Below, piece after piece: positions 45,901 to 57,838 of a stretch of DNA of 64,000 bases; position 1 is the stretch's first letter; each line of letters opens with the position of its first letter. The stretch is taken from contig JAVLUZ010000340.1 in assembly GCA_036768485.1 (NCBI GenBank), positions 8,112,925 through 8,176,924 of the forward strand, given 5' to 3'. The position numbers were made by a program, and so were the translations under genes. The notes beneath the pieces were generated by a model. It saw only the letters and a program-made list of their open reading frames with translations. It had not been told where the DNA came from and made no database searches. The stretch is from Mermis nigrescens (Eukaryota > Nematoda > Enoplea > Mermithida > Mermithidae).

Positions 45901-48900
45901 ATGAGTTTCGTTCGGCTTTGACTAATATGGCTTTGGAGCGGGGGTTGGTTGTACCAGACCCGCTGCCACAAAATGATGACAGTCGTGTTGGCGGTTTAGA
46001 CGCACTTACTGCAAAAATGATAGAGCATAAAACATCACATATAGCTACAAATCATAGTAAACGTATAAATGACCAAGAGCTCTGGTGGGAGAACAGGTTT
46101 GATAGATTCCCTTTGGCTACCCTTCGTGTGCCAAAGAAGAGACTTCTATCCACTGTTTTAATCACCAATGACCAAGAGTCTTTTAGGGCTATTTTGGCTT
46201 TGATTCAGCCATCAAACATGACTAATGGCACGTTATTCCTAGGCTATGATTCAGAATTTGTGAATGACAGAAAAGGCAGAACTTATAAGACCTGGGATTT
46301 GCGTTTTAAGCAGCTATGTCCCTCCTATCAGGACCTCCATGGCCCATTCGTTCGCTATGTCTAAGTTGCTAGCGCAAACGGTTATGTGTTCTGCTGGGAC
46401 ATCGCCAAGTTCCCAAAACCTCTGTTTGGGCTTCATCAGCTGCTTGAAACGCGTCTACCGAACATATATATGGTCTGTTACGACCCCACGCAAGACAGAC
46501 TTGCGTATTTTCATGTTTATGGTCCAACTTTCGAAGAAATTTTGGCAATTCCTGATGCCGAGATTCGAAATCAACGGCATTGGAAAGATCCGTTTAGTGC
46601 GAATTTTATCAATATTCAGCCTTTGGCGAGATTGTTTACTCGCCATCTCCATATTACAGCGCATTCACACACTTTAAAGCGCTTGGCTGAATTTTTCTTT
46701 GACATGGCTATTGATCCTAACGCGCCTGATAATTTTGGACAGGCGTGGAGTTTACCACTAACTCGGGATATGCAACATTATTTAGCGATGGATGCCCTGA
46801 TAACTATCGATGTTTTCATATTGATAGAAGGCTGCTCGCAAAATAATCGCATTACCGACGATAGAAAGCCTATGCCAATTTCGTTTAAAGGCGACGAATT
46901 GCACGTTAAAGCTAACGAATCGAAAACTAGACGGCGTATACCGTTGTCATCTCGCAAGCCATCACGGGGCCAGTCGACCAGCACGGCAACTGATGTTTCC
47001 GTTGATTCCGATGGCGGAGAGTTAGTTACAGTAGAGATGTTTTATGGTCCAGCTCCGCAACCACCAGCGGCCATAGCCGCAGCCACCACTATTGCCTCTG
47101 TAACGGAAGTGTTGGCTCATACTAATGTTTTCAATAATCCTGATCTAAAAGTTCAAGGATTGCAGGCCGTTACCGACTCAGTGTCGGGCCCGGCTAATGC
47201 ACCTGACACCAAACCTAAGTCCAAACCAACCAGCTCAAGTACCCCAGCTTCTGCGATTTCTTCGCAAACTGATATTCCTTACGATTCTCCTATGGTTGGA
47301 ATAGAACCATCTATCTCCACTGAGGATGACGATTTGTCTCCTAAACGCTTAGTGATGGCGTTATCTGACGCTGAGGCGGAAAGGCAAGCAAACTTGTCGC
47401 CACCGCAAACCACACGCGCGGCATTGGCTCAAAAAGGGGCTACTACCATTTCACAACCGATTGTGTCACAATCGCTTGCGGCGGACCAGCAGGCACCCTT
47501 GGGCATTGGTTTGCTCCTACCTTTACCGACTTCTCAGCCGGATTGGGTAGAGCGTCAACCTGAACCCAACGTTATCATGACAGAAATTATAGGCTTCCCA
47601 CCGCCACCACAACGCTCATTACCTGCACAGGAAATCCAACAAGCAGCATTGTCCACACAAATCGCGTCCCAATCCGCGCCACAAGGCGTGTCAAGCTCAG
47701 TGGCACTTATTACTCGTTTTACGGCTCCTATGGCCATGACGGGAGTGTCGAATACTGTGGCGAATATTCAACCACAGGTTATTCAAAATCCACCGTCGAA
47801 TCTAGAAGTCGCAGTACCCGTGCATATTCAAGCCATATGCGAACGCATATCCGCAGAAGAAAACGCAAGAGTCCAAAATTGCTCGCGTTATGTACAACAT
47901 TTTTTCAACATGATGGAAACCATGACGCGTGAAGCGCCGTGCTATATTGCGCCTGACGTATTGCACGAGTTACGCTCTTATCTGGGTGAAGTCGCAGGAA
48001 CGCGTCTCTACGACCAGTTGGTCGAATGTGCCAAAGTGCATTTCGACCGGGTGTACGCAGCACATCTGCATTACGCGGCTACGACTGACACACCCTCGCA
48101 TCCTTTAGTTTGGTCTACAATCACACAACCTTTGGCTGATGTTGATCGTGCGCCGGCACCTCGATTTATCAGCAAAATGAGCGTTTTTAACCGATTATTT
48201 TACCCTGACCAATATTTTGTGCGCACACGGTTTTTCATTACAACCGGAATGATGCTGTACAAAGTTCCTTTACAGTATCTGGTAGTGCACCCACACCTTG
48301 ACGCACCAAGTGTGGTAACTGATGGCGTTGCGCACCAGATTCTTCCAGAATTTTTACCGCACAGAATGTCACCAGTGCCAGATCATTTAGCGCCGATCTT
48401 AATATCGACGCGTCAAATGGTCAATATTTTTGATACCTTCCGAGAGTTTCAATCGTTATACGATTCAGAGTATTGACTCTTGACAATCTTCTCTACAATA
48501 GACGTCATGCGCGCTAAAGTGCTTTTGGAATTTTTGGACAGAAAGTTCCACTTTTATGCGTATGCCTACGGCAATGCCGCAATAGGCTGGCGCATGGTGG
48601 AACAGCTACGTCGTATGTTGCGCGTAGCTTTCCTTGGGGAATCTTACACACCTTCGCCAACAGAGGCCTTCCCGGAATTCCTGGAGTTAATGAGGCGAAT
48701 TGAAAATCCAACCGTTTTACATAACATGATTTGGCAAATTCGGTTAGCAACCGGTCCGCCACTGGAAGTTCCGGTTCAATTTGACCGTTTCCGAGGTCAA
48801 AAAAAATCTGTGTTTTACCTTAAACACCGAATTCAAGGTGATCTAGAGAAAATTCGAAAAGAGAGACGGCAGGCATCCTCGCAGGACCCAAGTGGATCCT

Positions 48901-49967
48901 CAGCGAGCCTTGATATGCCCAAAGTCGATCTATCTCTGGAGGCACAAATTGAAATGCGTAGAGCACACATGACGATCGAACAACGCGATCATGAAAATCT
49001 TGCTACAGAGATGCCAAGGCGTGCGACAAAATTACGCGCCGCCAATTCTCTCGCTGAATCCTCAGAAGTTCGTCATATGTCGGAAGACGAACATAAGGCT
49101 AAATTAAATTGGTTTTATGATACGAAATCCGAGCATACCTTGCATCGGTTAAAGAATTTGGAAAAGCAACGAGTCAGAAGACTTGTTCAAGCTGAAGTCG
49201 CAGCTAAATTAAGAGCTCGTTTAGGCCAAAAGGGATCTAAGCGGCAAGAACCGCAGTCATCCCGGCAACGTTAAGCTCAAATGCATCATTGCTCACAATC
49301 ACAAGTACAACCACAGACACAAGTAAAACCACATATACAGCAACATACACGACCGCAGACCCAACCGCGGCAGCAGCAATTCACGGAATCGCATCAGCGT
49401 TCCGAGGCATATTCACAGGCCGATGCTGGTCATCTGTCGCGCCCACAATAGCAGCAGCCTTATGAATATTGCCGTCAGCCACAGTCAAACTGCAGAGCTC
49501 ATCAGGGCCGGTCACAATCCCGTCAACGTCCGCAATGGGATCAATCGTATCGTTCACCATTGGAACAAGATCAATCAGCCACCGGGGCCTATCAACCACA
49601 ACCTCGACCGGGTCCACTATTGCCTAAGCCGTGGCCTGTTACGCAATCACAACAGTGTCCATGCAAATCTTCACGTGAACAAACGTTTGGTTTTACTCCG
49701 GAGCAATTATTTACTCCAGTGCAATCTATACCGCGTCGTTACGCGGACGACTACGAGGACGACGACAATTACGAGGACAACGATCAACCAGTCGATCCAC
49801 ATTGATGCTTACGCCAACATATGTACGGGCGTAGGCAACCGCCATACCAATATTGCGAGCGTTCAAATACGCGTCGTGAACCTGAATCGGATCGTGATTA
49901 TTTTCAACGTCAACGACGTCGCGGAAAACCGCGTGGCTCAAAGGCCTATTATCAGGATCAATATTAA
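45810..49967 (+). pseudogene. ORF3 of element B: RNase D/WRN-type exonuclease protein, 1385 codons with nonsense codons
   Basis: One frame runs from the ATG at 45810 to TAA at 49965. It is interrupted by five in-frame stops (46362 TAA, 48474 TGA, 49272 TAA, 49449 TAG, 49803 TGA) but I find no frameshift. Residues about 120-345 form a DEDDy exonuclease: D147-x-E149 in LGYDSEFV; the VASANGYVFCWDI strand (after the first stop); D229 in PTQDRLAY; and AWSLPLTRDMQHYLAMDALI with Y324 and D328 (YxxxD). This matches the RNase D/WRN/EXD family, which trims 3' ends of RNA or DNA. A Pro/Ala/Gln/Ser-rich linker follows (about 385-680), then a block conserved in element A (about 680-1000), a basic helical part (ASSQDPSGS, HRLKNLEK) and a Gln/Arg-rich tail. 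No signal peptide or membrane segment is seen. Confidence 0.82.
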
Positions 49968-50759
49968 TTCATAAGTTCGACGTACAGAACTTTTTGGAAC
50001 TCTGCGAACGGCGTCAAATTCGACCAGCAGCTTTTTTGTCATTTTTCGTTTTTCGTCCTGATGTGGATTCCAGGACATCACGTATCGTTTATTTTCCGTG
50101 TAATTTTTCTCTTGTCATTTTTTCTCTTGCTGTAAAAATTTTTCTTTGACGGTGCTCTTATTTTTCCCCGTTATCTCGCATAATTTGCTATTTTTCGTTT
50201 TTATCGTTACCTCTTGTTTTAATTCATCAGTGTCTTTAATTTTGCTCAGCATAATCTTGCCTAATCATTCCGTGTCTTAATTTTTCTTTTTGCTCAAATA
50301 GCGGTGTTACTATTATGGTATCTTAACTCTTTAACGGACGAGGGGTTAATTTACACCCAATCTTAAAACTTTTTCAATTCAAAAATTTTTCTCATTACCC
50401 GGGGACTGAAGGAGGCTGATTGGGCAGCGAGATCAAATATTATGCAATGCTGTCCAAGACTGGAGTTCATCATTACTCGGGCAACAATATAGTTATACCT
50501 AGCGCCATTGAGAGTGTTGCTCAAGAGTTTCCTGAGTGCGAACGAGGTCATGCATTGACCATTATTTGTTATCGCTATTTGTTATTTTTTTGTTCTTTTA
50601 TTTTCGTTTTTCACGTTTGCCCAGGATGAGGCGTTGCGGACGCCAGAGTAGAGGCATTGCGAATGCCAGAGTGCCAAGTTATAGAAGCGTTGCAGACGCT
50701 AGCGTTGATGGTTTACCATCGAAAAAATTCTCCACTTCGTTTCAAATTTTTTTCTATAC
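49968..50759 (+). other. Untranslated region of element B
   Basis: A T-rich stretch between the ORF3 stop and the polypurine tract, with repeated TTTTTC and TTATTTTTC words. No coding potential is evident apart from short random frames. Element A has the corresponding stretch at about 3480-4170. Confidence 0.5.
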
Positions 50760-50768
50760 GTGGGGGAG
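50758..50768 (+). other. Polypurine tract of element B
   Basis: ACGTGGGGGAG directly precedes the TGTAAC start of the LTR at 50769. This is the plus-strand primer site, matching 3470-3480 of element A in complement. Confidence 0.7.
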
Positions 50769-51804
50769 TGTAACTGCGAGAGTTACACATATAGGCGAAC
50801 TTGCCTTAGCAGTTCGCGGTAGCCATCACATAGCCAATACTAGTAGCTATCTACGATAGTGTACTGTGGGCTATGCCTTCGGTCTTCCCACTTTTTCCCC
50901 AATTTTCAATAATAAAAAACAATAAGATACTTGTCCGGTAGCATAGAGTTAAGTGTATGATAATAGTAATTGTTTCATGCATACCGCTTGTGTAATCGAT
51001 AACATTTGATCTGAGATAAAAGTGTATCAATATTACGTTAATTTGATCTTTGTTTATTTTACTGTAATGGTCTCTTGAGACCAATGTAGTTAGTGTTGTT
51101 GGCAGTCTGGTTGACCACCGTACGATTGTATAGTCGCGTATGTTTTCGTTTTTCTTTTGCATTATTTTGGTGTCCGGCTATAGGCCGTGGATTCTTCGTT
51201 CGTAATAAATTAGAGAAAAGCCTACCCAGGGGTTTTTGGATATACCGAGGGTTAGGTCGGCCATTCCCACGTTGAGGATTTCAACTCATCAGAGTGGACG
51301 GATAGGTAAATCCCATATGTTTGCTCATTCTATTTGGAAATCTTAATTCATTTCTCAAACCAAAAATTGATCAAAAAATATTATCTAATCTTTAAGGATG
51401 ATTGATCAGTGTAGAGCTCGTTGTTGTTTTCATAGTCTATTGTGCTACACGTATTAGGAACCAAAAACATTTCGGATCAGGCATTGATTAGAAAATAAGT
51501 TAAATATTCAACTTGAGCTTTGAGATAGGTCAACTGACCTCCGCGGCAAATTCCGAGATTAGGTAGGTAGCCTTAGGTCTTAGGGCGTAGCTGTTGAGAT
51601 CACCCGACGAAAAGCGGCCAGCAATATTAGGGCTGAGGGGATCGAAGCCGTAAGGTCTGTGAGGGTCCAAAGATCGAAAGCTATCCAGGGCTGCGCAATC
51701 GGGGCCAGCGCTAAGTGCAGACTTAAGTACCTACATACCTAAGTAACTCTCAAAGGCAAATACACCCGTCCTATGTCGATTCATGTATACATAGGGCGGC
51801 TCTG
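50769..51804 (+). repeat. LTR B1 (3' LTR of element B)
   Basis: It starts TGTAACTGCGAGAGTTACAC (itself an inverted repeat, TGTAACT..AGTTACA) right after the polypurine tract and runs about 1.04 kb to the start of an identical LTR start at 51805. It contains AGGTCAACTGACCT at 51527-51540. Its 3' end differs from the other LTRs: the usual CATTTACA/GTATTTACA end is missing and GGGCGGCTCTG joins straight to the next LTR. Confidence 0.75.
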
Positions 51805-52005
51805 TGTAACTGCGAGAGTTACACGATAGGCGAACTTGCCTTAGCAGTTCGCGATAGCCATAGCATAGCCAATACTAGTAGCTATCTATGATAGTGCACT
51901 GTGGGCTATGCCTTCGGTCTTCCCATTATTTCCCCAATTTTCAATTATAAAAAACATTTAGATACTTGTCCGGTAACATATAGTTAAGTGTATGATAATA
52001 GTAAT

Positions 52006-55000
52006 CATAGGTAGCGCGTTAGCGCGTACCTATAATATACTTGGGTACTCCCAACACCTGGGCACCCCCTACAGCTATAACGGGACACTTCTGGAAGGTG
52101 CGGTTTTTTTTAAAAGAAAGATAATAAAAAAATTCGCTGCCCGTGTTTTTTTGTTTTTCTTGAAACTCAAAATTGACTGTGTAAAGAAGGTGTAAAGTTT
52201 TTGTGTAACGTTATAACATAGGACAAATTTTGGGACCTTTTTACTGCGGCATGTGGACAACTGAGTATTGATGACTCGAAAGATTGAACAGAATAGGATA
52301 ATAGAGGGATGAATTATACAGATGATACTTTTTTTGTTTTTTGAAATTCGCATTATTTATCGAACGGCAGTGTAAAGAGTGCGAAAATCTGGGGGTGAAA
52401 AAGCACTTTTTGGTCGAGTTTTCAACCTTCCTATGTCCGATACTAACTCCGGTTATGAGGTTTTTAAAATGTTTTCTGACAGAAATGTAGAGCGGATCAA
52501 GGGCTACATTCTGCATATAAGCAAAGTCTTCTATGCTCTATGGTGAGTTAGATCCTGGGGTTTAAAGTTTACACTCTAGTGAATGGTGTAAAAAAACGGA
52601 TTTTAACTAAGATTTCTCTGCCAAATTTTTCCGCTTATGAGTCAGTGCAAATCGAAGACAGCATTAATAAAGTGCCTCACAGGGGCTAAACATCGCAGCA
52701 AACCGCATTTAAAAAAACGCAATATTGAGTTATTTATGGGGGTGTAAAGTTCGAAATCAGAGGTAAAAAATGGGCTAAAAAACACGTTTTTTCCGAAGTT
52801 TGATTGATAAATCATGCCAAATAATTTTTGCAACAGAATTTTGGCACACAGGAATGTACTGCGATTTAAAAGCTACAAATTGTACCAAACCGAATTTCTT
52901 TAAACTCAATGGGGAGTTCGGTACGGAATTTTAAAGTTTACAGTGTTCTGAATGATGGAAAATACGTTTTTGTTGCGTTTTTTGTTCGCCACTTTCTCCG
53001 TCCAGAAGTCGGGATAAGTCTAATAGAATAAAAATAAAGTGCTTTATATCGGGTGCATGTCAAAGCAAATTGTCTATACATTAATATTTAGCGAGTGTAA
53101 AGTCAAAAATTTGGAGTTTTAAATGCGTTTCTGTCTTGTTTTTTCTGCCTGCTTCTCCGGTTACGAGTCAGGGACACGTTTATCAAGTCTAGAAATGGAC
53201 CAGGAATCAAATTTGATATGCCAGTCTGGCGCATATGTTTACACTCTACGGTGTTGTAAAGTAGTTTACACCAATTGTTAGTTTGCCCATAGAACATTAT
53301 GTAGACTTAATTTTTTCATAGAACAATATCAAAATTACGAATCTGACTAAAATCTTCTTTACACTAGGTGTTTACATGAAGTTTACACTACATATATATT
53401 TATCTTCGTTTTTGAGCATTCCTGAAATCTAATTTTTTCTTGGAGCTAGAAGTTTTCAAAGGATCAAATGTGAGACGTCACGTAGGCGCGTTTGTTTACA
53501 TCCAACAGTGATGTAAAGAAGTTTACATTCATTGTTTATATGTCCTCAGACCATTGTAGAGACATAATTTTTTCATGAATGTTGATCATAATATCCGAGT
53601 AATTTTTTACACTGCATGTTAGCCTCTGTTCTAGAGCATTGCAAAAATCGAAATTTTTTCCTGAGATATAAAAATTTACAGGGAATGAAATATATACGTC
53701 AATTGGGCGCGCTTGCTTACACTCAGCAGTATTGTAAAGTGGTTTAAACCTAATGTTTATTGTCTTTAAAACATTATGGAGACTCATTTTTCCATAAATG
53801 TTGAAGGAAATATCGGAGCAATATCAAAATTACGAATCCGACTAAAATATTCTTTACGCTATGTGTTTGTGTAAAGTTTACGTTACGTGTTAACCCTAAT
53901 TCGATAGACTTGCAGAGACTTTGTAACTGAAGTCAAGAAATTTTCAAGGATTAATATGTGAGACATCAATTAAGTGAGTTTGTTTACCCTCAAAAGTAAT
54001 CTAAAGTGATTTAAAAATTATGTTCAAGTGTCCTTAGATCATTGAAGAGATGTAATTTTGTCTTAAATGGGTTGCATTAAAGTTAAATCTTTCTTAGCCG
54101 TGTTTATAATATGTTTCACAAAATCTTGCTCATGGAGAGCTATCGTTTAATTGATGTAAATTGCCTGCAAAAGTGGTTTAAAATGAACCAGCAATCACAC
54201 TACTGTACACAGAAGTCGACAAAGATATACAGCTTTATTGTAATCATGTACATTAATAAGCCGTAAACTGTTAGTATTCTCTACACCTAGTAGTTGTGTA
54301 AAGTTTGCACTATTCATTTGTTGTTAAGATGTAGTCTATACTACAAATTTATTTTACTACCAAATCAAAGCGTTAGTGTTCCTTACATTTGATATTTGCG
54401 TGAAGTTTTTGAATTTTTGCCGAAAATCTTTGCCTTCTAATTTACCAACATCCCGCCTTTTCCATTTTCTTGAAGTTTAAAATCTTTTATAATTCTCTCA
54501 TAATTTAATGGTAGGTGTTAACTTTAAGTTTCTCTTGGTTTACAACTCTCGCTTAGCAAGCTCATTTTTCAAAACTTTTTCATAGTGATCAGATTAGTTG
54601 CGTTTAGTTTGGAATTGGTGGACGGTCGTTATTTTATTACTCGGCTTAAATAAACCAAGTGACTATCTTTTGATTATTTTCTTCATCGCAAATTCAAAAC
54701 ACCCAATGTTCAATTTGAAAATTGACCCAATTTTCAATTTGAAAATTGATCCAATTTTCAATTTGAAAATTGAAAATTGGGTGTTTTCAATTTCAAAAGT
54801 CACAACACATTGTGCTTGTGTATTGATTGAGTGAGGATTTGCAATGTGAATTCGTTGGTTAAATTTTTGTGCTTGATTATAAGTGAACTGCACATTAAGA
54901 AGAAATAACTTAATGCAGTTTTAATTTGAAAATGGATGGTGTCAATAAGGTTGTCTTGTTTAAAAAGGATAATGCTGATGTTAAGAACAATATTGTTTTC

Positions 55001-55851
55001 CGCGTTCTTGGACTGTTGTCATTATTGTGGCATGTTACTGATTGTGTTTACTGACTGATGTACTGAAATCACGCTAATTAAAAGTAGTGTACTAGCAAAG
55101 AAAAATGCTCCGATGGAACAAAAAAGATGAATATACTTGGAATTGTGGATTATTATGGATGTAAAAGGAGGGGACTAGGAAAAATCTACCTAAAGTCGGA
55201 AAATCTGCTAAAAATCACACTTTCTCTAAGCAACGCAAAAAAACGATGTATATTCTGCGGCCTCTAAAAAAGTGTCTTTTTTAAATAATGTTCAAAGTTT
55301 CAGATAAGAGTGTATAAACGAAATCTATCAAGGTTACTTTTTTAAATTGCTGGCACCTGCTTGATAGAAAACTAAGAGGTATTGTATTTAAAGTTGTTTT
55401 GTTTTATGAGCATTATAGCAAGCAAAGCAGGAGCCGATTGATTAGTGCACACAATCGTTTCGGGCATGCTAGTGTATCTACATTAAGTCTGTTTCAAGTC
55501 AACTTACGTGTTTCCTACTGTTTTTACCCAACCATGTCTTCAATTGTCTTCGATGTTTGCTATTTCATTCAATTGGCTTGGAAGACTGTTAGTTTACTTA
55601 ATATCATTTCCCATAGCTACTGCATAGCTAACGTGCTGCTGTTTCAATCATTGTTATGGTTGAATATTTATTTTAATCTGTTGGCCGCAGAATATTCATC
55701 GATTTTTTGCGTTGCTTAGAGAAAGTGTGATTTTTAGCAGATTTTCCGACTTTAGGTAGATTTTTCCTAGTCCCCTCCTTTTACATCCATAATAATCCAC
55801 AATTCCAAGTATATTCATCTTTTTTGTTCCATCGGAGCATTTTTCTTTGCT
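52006..55851. mobile_element. Foldback element copy 2, right arm truncated
   Basis: Left arm 52006-55262 (nearly identical to copy 1), centre 55263-55682 (420 bp, as in copy 1 but inverted), and only 169 bases of right arm (55683-55851). It lies in LTR B2; comparison with LTR B1 (GATAATAGTAATTGTTT) shows AT at both junctions (52004-52005 and 55852-55853), as if target duplication was kept although the right terminal repeat is missing. Confidence 0.88.
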
Positions 55852-56557
55852 ATTGTTTAATGCATACCGCTTGTGTAATCGAGAACATTCGATCTGAGAT
55901 AAAAGTGATTCAGTATTACGTTAATTTGATCTTCGTTTATTTTACTGTAATGGTCTCTTGAGGCCAATGTAGTTAGTGTTGTTGGCAGTCTTGTTGGCCG
56001 TTGTACGATTGTATAGTGCGTACGTTTTCGTTTTCTTTTTGCTTTATTGTTGTAGTCCGGCAGCTAGGCCGTGAATTCTTCGTCGAAATAAAATAAAGAA
56101 AAACCTACCCAGGGGTTTTCGGATATACCGAGGGTTAGGTCGGCCACTCCTACGTCGAGGATTACAACTCATCAGAGTGGACGGATAGGTAAATCCTATA
56201 TGTTTGCTTATGCTATTTGGAAATCTTAATTCATTTCTCAAACCAAAAATTATTCAAAAATATTATCTAATTTTTTAAAGATGATTGATCAGGTTAGAGC
56301 TCTATGTTGTTGTTTTCATAGTCTATTGTGCTATACATATTAGGAACCAGAAACCTTTCTGAACAAGGCACTGATTGGAAAATAAGTTAAATATTCAACT
56401 TGAGCTTGAGATAGGTCAACTGACCTCCGCGGCAAATACCGAGACTAGGTAGGTAGCCTTAGGTCTTAGGGCGTAGCTGCTGAGATCACCCGACAAGAAG
56501 CAGCCAGCAATATTAGGGCTGAGGGGATCGAAGCCGTAAGGTCTCTAAGGGTCCAAA

Positions 56558-57074
56558 TGTAGCAGGAGTGCTACTACACGGCTAGAAATGCCTACTTTGA
56601 AGTTTAACCCGTGACGTTGATGTTTCATTGTTTCTCAATATTATTCAATACTTTGCGCAGTTGTGAGCAAGAGCCCGAGTAGTCGATTAGTACTACACAC
56701 GCGAATCAGAGCGGAAGATCCGGGAAACCGGTGCGGGTAAAATTTTGCTCACGTAACGGTGGGAGGCGGCGCCCCCGTTACATATTGGAGGTCCCAGAGT
56801 ACGTTCTCTGGAGTTGTCTGCGCTTACGCTTTCTCCTAGAGGGGAGGAGTGTAGCAGGAGTGCTACTACACGGCTAGAAATGCCTACTTTGAAGTTTAAC
56901 CCGTGACGTTGATGTTTCATTGTTTCTCAATATTATTCAATACTTTGCGCAGTTGTGAGCAAGAGCCCGAGTAGTCGATTAGTACTACACACGCGAATCA
57001 GAGCGGAAGATCCGGGAAACCGGTGCGGGTAAAATTTTGCTCACGTAACGGTGGGAGGCGGCGCCCCCGTTACA
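56558..57074 (+). mobile_element. TRIM: 517-bp LTR retrotransposon in miniature
   Basis: Two 225-bp LTRs (56558-56782 and 56850-57074) appear identical base for base and have TG..CA ends (TGTAGCAGGAG ... CCCCCGTTACA). The 67-base interior starts TATTGGAGGTCCCAGAG (TGG of a likely tRNA primer binding site) and ends AGAGGGGAGGAG (polypurine tract). A 4-bp target duplication CAAA flanks it (56554-56557 and 57075-57078), confirmed by the empty site in LTR B1 (GGGTCCAAAGATCG). It has no coding capacity, so it must be moved by proteins of another LTR element. LTR identity means very recent insertion. Confidence 0.95.
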
Positions 57075-57228
57075 CAAAGATCGAAAGCTATCCAGGGCTG
57101 CGCGATCGGGGCCAGCGCTAAGCGTAGACTTAAGTACCTACGTACCTAGGTAAATCTCGAAGGTAATGTTAGGTCGGACTGTGTCGCTCTTGTAGACGCA
57201 GGCCCCTACATTTACATCTGTATTTACA

Positions 57229-57838
57229 TGTGACACAGACTATTAACTTTGCTACCTATTTAATCTTCCTGATAAATTGTCCATAAAAGATTCGTTTAGA
57301 ATAGGGTGCGAATAGAGGGAAAGATTGTTCCTGATTTCATTATCAGAACAAAAAAGCTGCCCTGCGAATTTATAGCAATTAATTTTATTTGATAATTATG
57401 TTATAACTTTAGCGCGTTTTAATTAATTTTTATTAACTGTATCTTTGATAATAATAAACGGTGTCGGAGAACATCGAAATCCGTACAGGGTTGCCAGGTT
57501 GGGGGTTTTCCCTCATTTTGGGGGTTTTCTAGGGTCCTTGAGGGTTTTTTATGGGTTTCAGCTCATGGGGGATTTCATAGGGTTTTTAAAAATTTTTGAG
57601 GATTTTTCGAGGTTTTTCTATTTAATGTGCAAGTATTAAATTTTAGAGAGTTTAAAGGCAGCAATCAATTACTGTACGTTTTTGTCAAGAGAAGCCGACA
57701 GTACAACACAATCGTGCCTGCTGCTCAATTCGGAGCTGACCTTTTTTTATTTCAGGACTTTGGTTTTTAGCCCTGTGATCCGAGAGAATTTTTCGACTAA
57801 TTTTATTTGAAAGAATAGCGAACCCTAAGTACACAAAG
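57229..57838. other. Intergenic, no gene seen
   Basis: AT-rich spacer. A G-rich patch at about 57484-57600 has several GGGGGTTTT and GGGTTTTT words after CAGGGTTGCCAGGT, a form often seen at ends of DNA transposons. I could not find a matching end. Confidence 0.35.

Larger units (their letters stand above)
38703..57228 (+). mobile_element. Ty3/gypsy-type LTR element B with ORF3
   Basis: Order on the plus strand: pre-RT linker, reverse transcriptase, RNase H split by a hAT insertion, integrase, ORF3, polypurine tract, LTR and a second LTR. The 5' LTR, gag and most of the protease are absent: the element starts directly at the right end of foldback copy 1. It has frameshifts in pol and nonsense codons in ORF3 but is far better preserved than element A. 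Domain order RT-RNase H-integrase with a GPY/F module identifies Ty3/gypsy. Confidence 0.85.
51805..57228 (+). repeat. LTR B2, interrupted by a foldback and a TRIM
   Basis: It begins TGTAACTGCGAGAGTTACAC and follows LTR B1 closely (CTTAGCAGTTCGCG, ATACTTGTCCGGTA) to 52005. It resumes at 55852 (ATTGTTTAATGCATACCGC; 50974 in B1 reads TTGTTTCATGCATACCGC), is interrupted again at 56558-57078, and ends near 57215-57228 with CCTACATTTACATCTGTATT-type sequence. It contains AGGTCAACTGACCT at 56413-56426. No internal region lies between B1 and B2, so this is a tandem LTR pair. Confidence 0.72.

Noticed and set aside
46362..49805. Alternative genetic code or systematic stop read-through
   Set aside because: All three stop codons occur in frame, while other genes here (hAT exons, TBP-like gene) use normal stops; decay is simpler.
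45810..49967. ORF3 as an envelope protein
   Set aside because: No signal peptide, no transmembrane segment and no fusion-type motif; the exonuclease motifs explain the N-terminal third.
55399..55719. 106-residue open frame in the centre of foldback copy 2
   Set aside because: It is interrupted or absent in the corresponding centre of copy 1 and has no motif.
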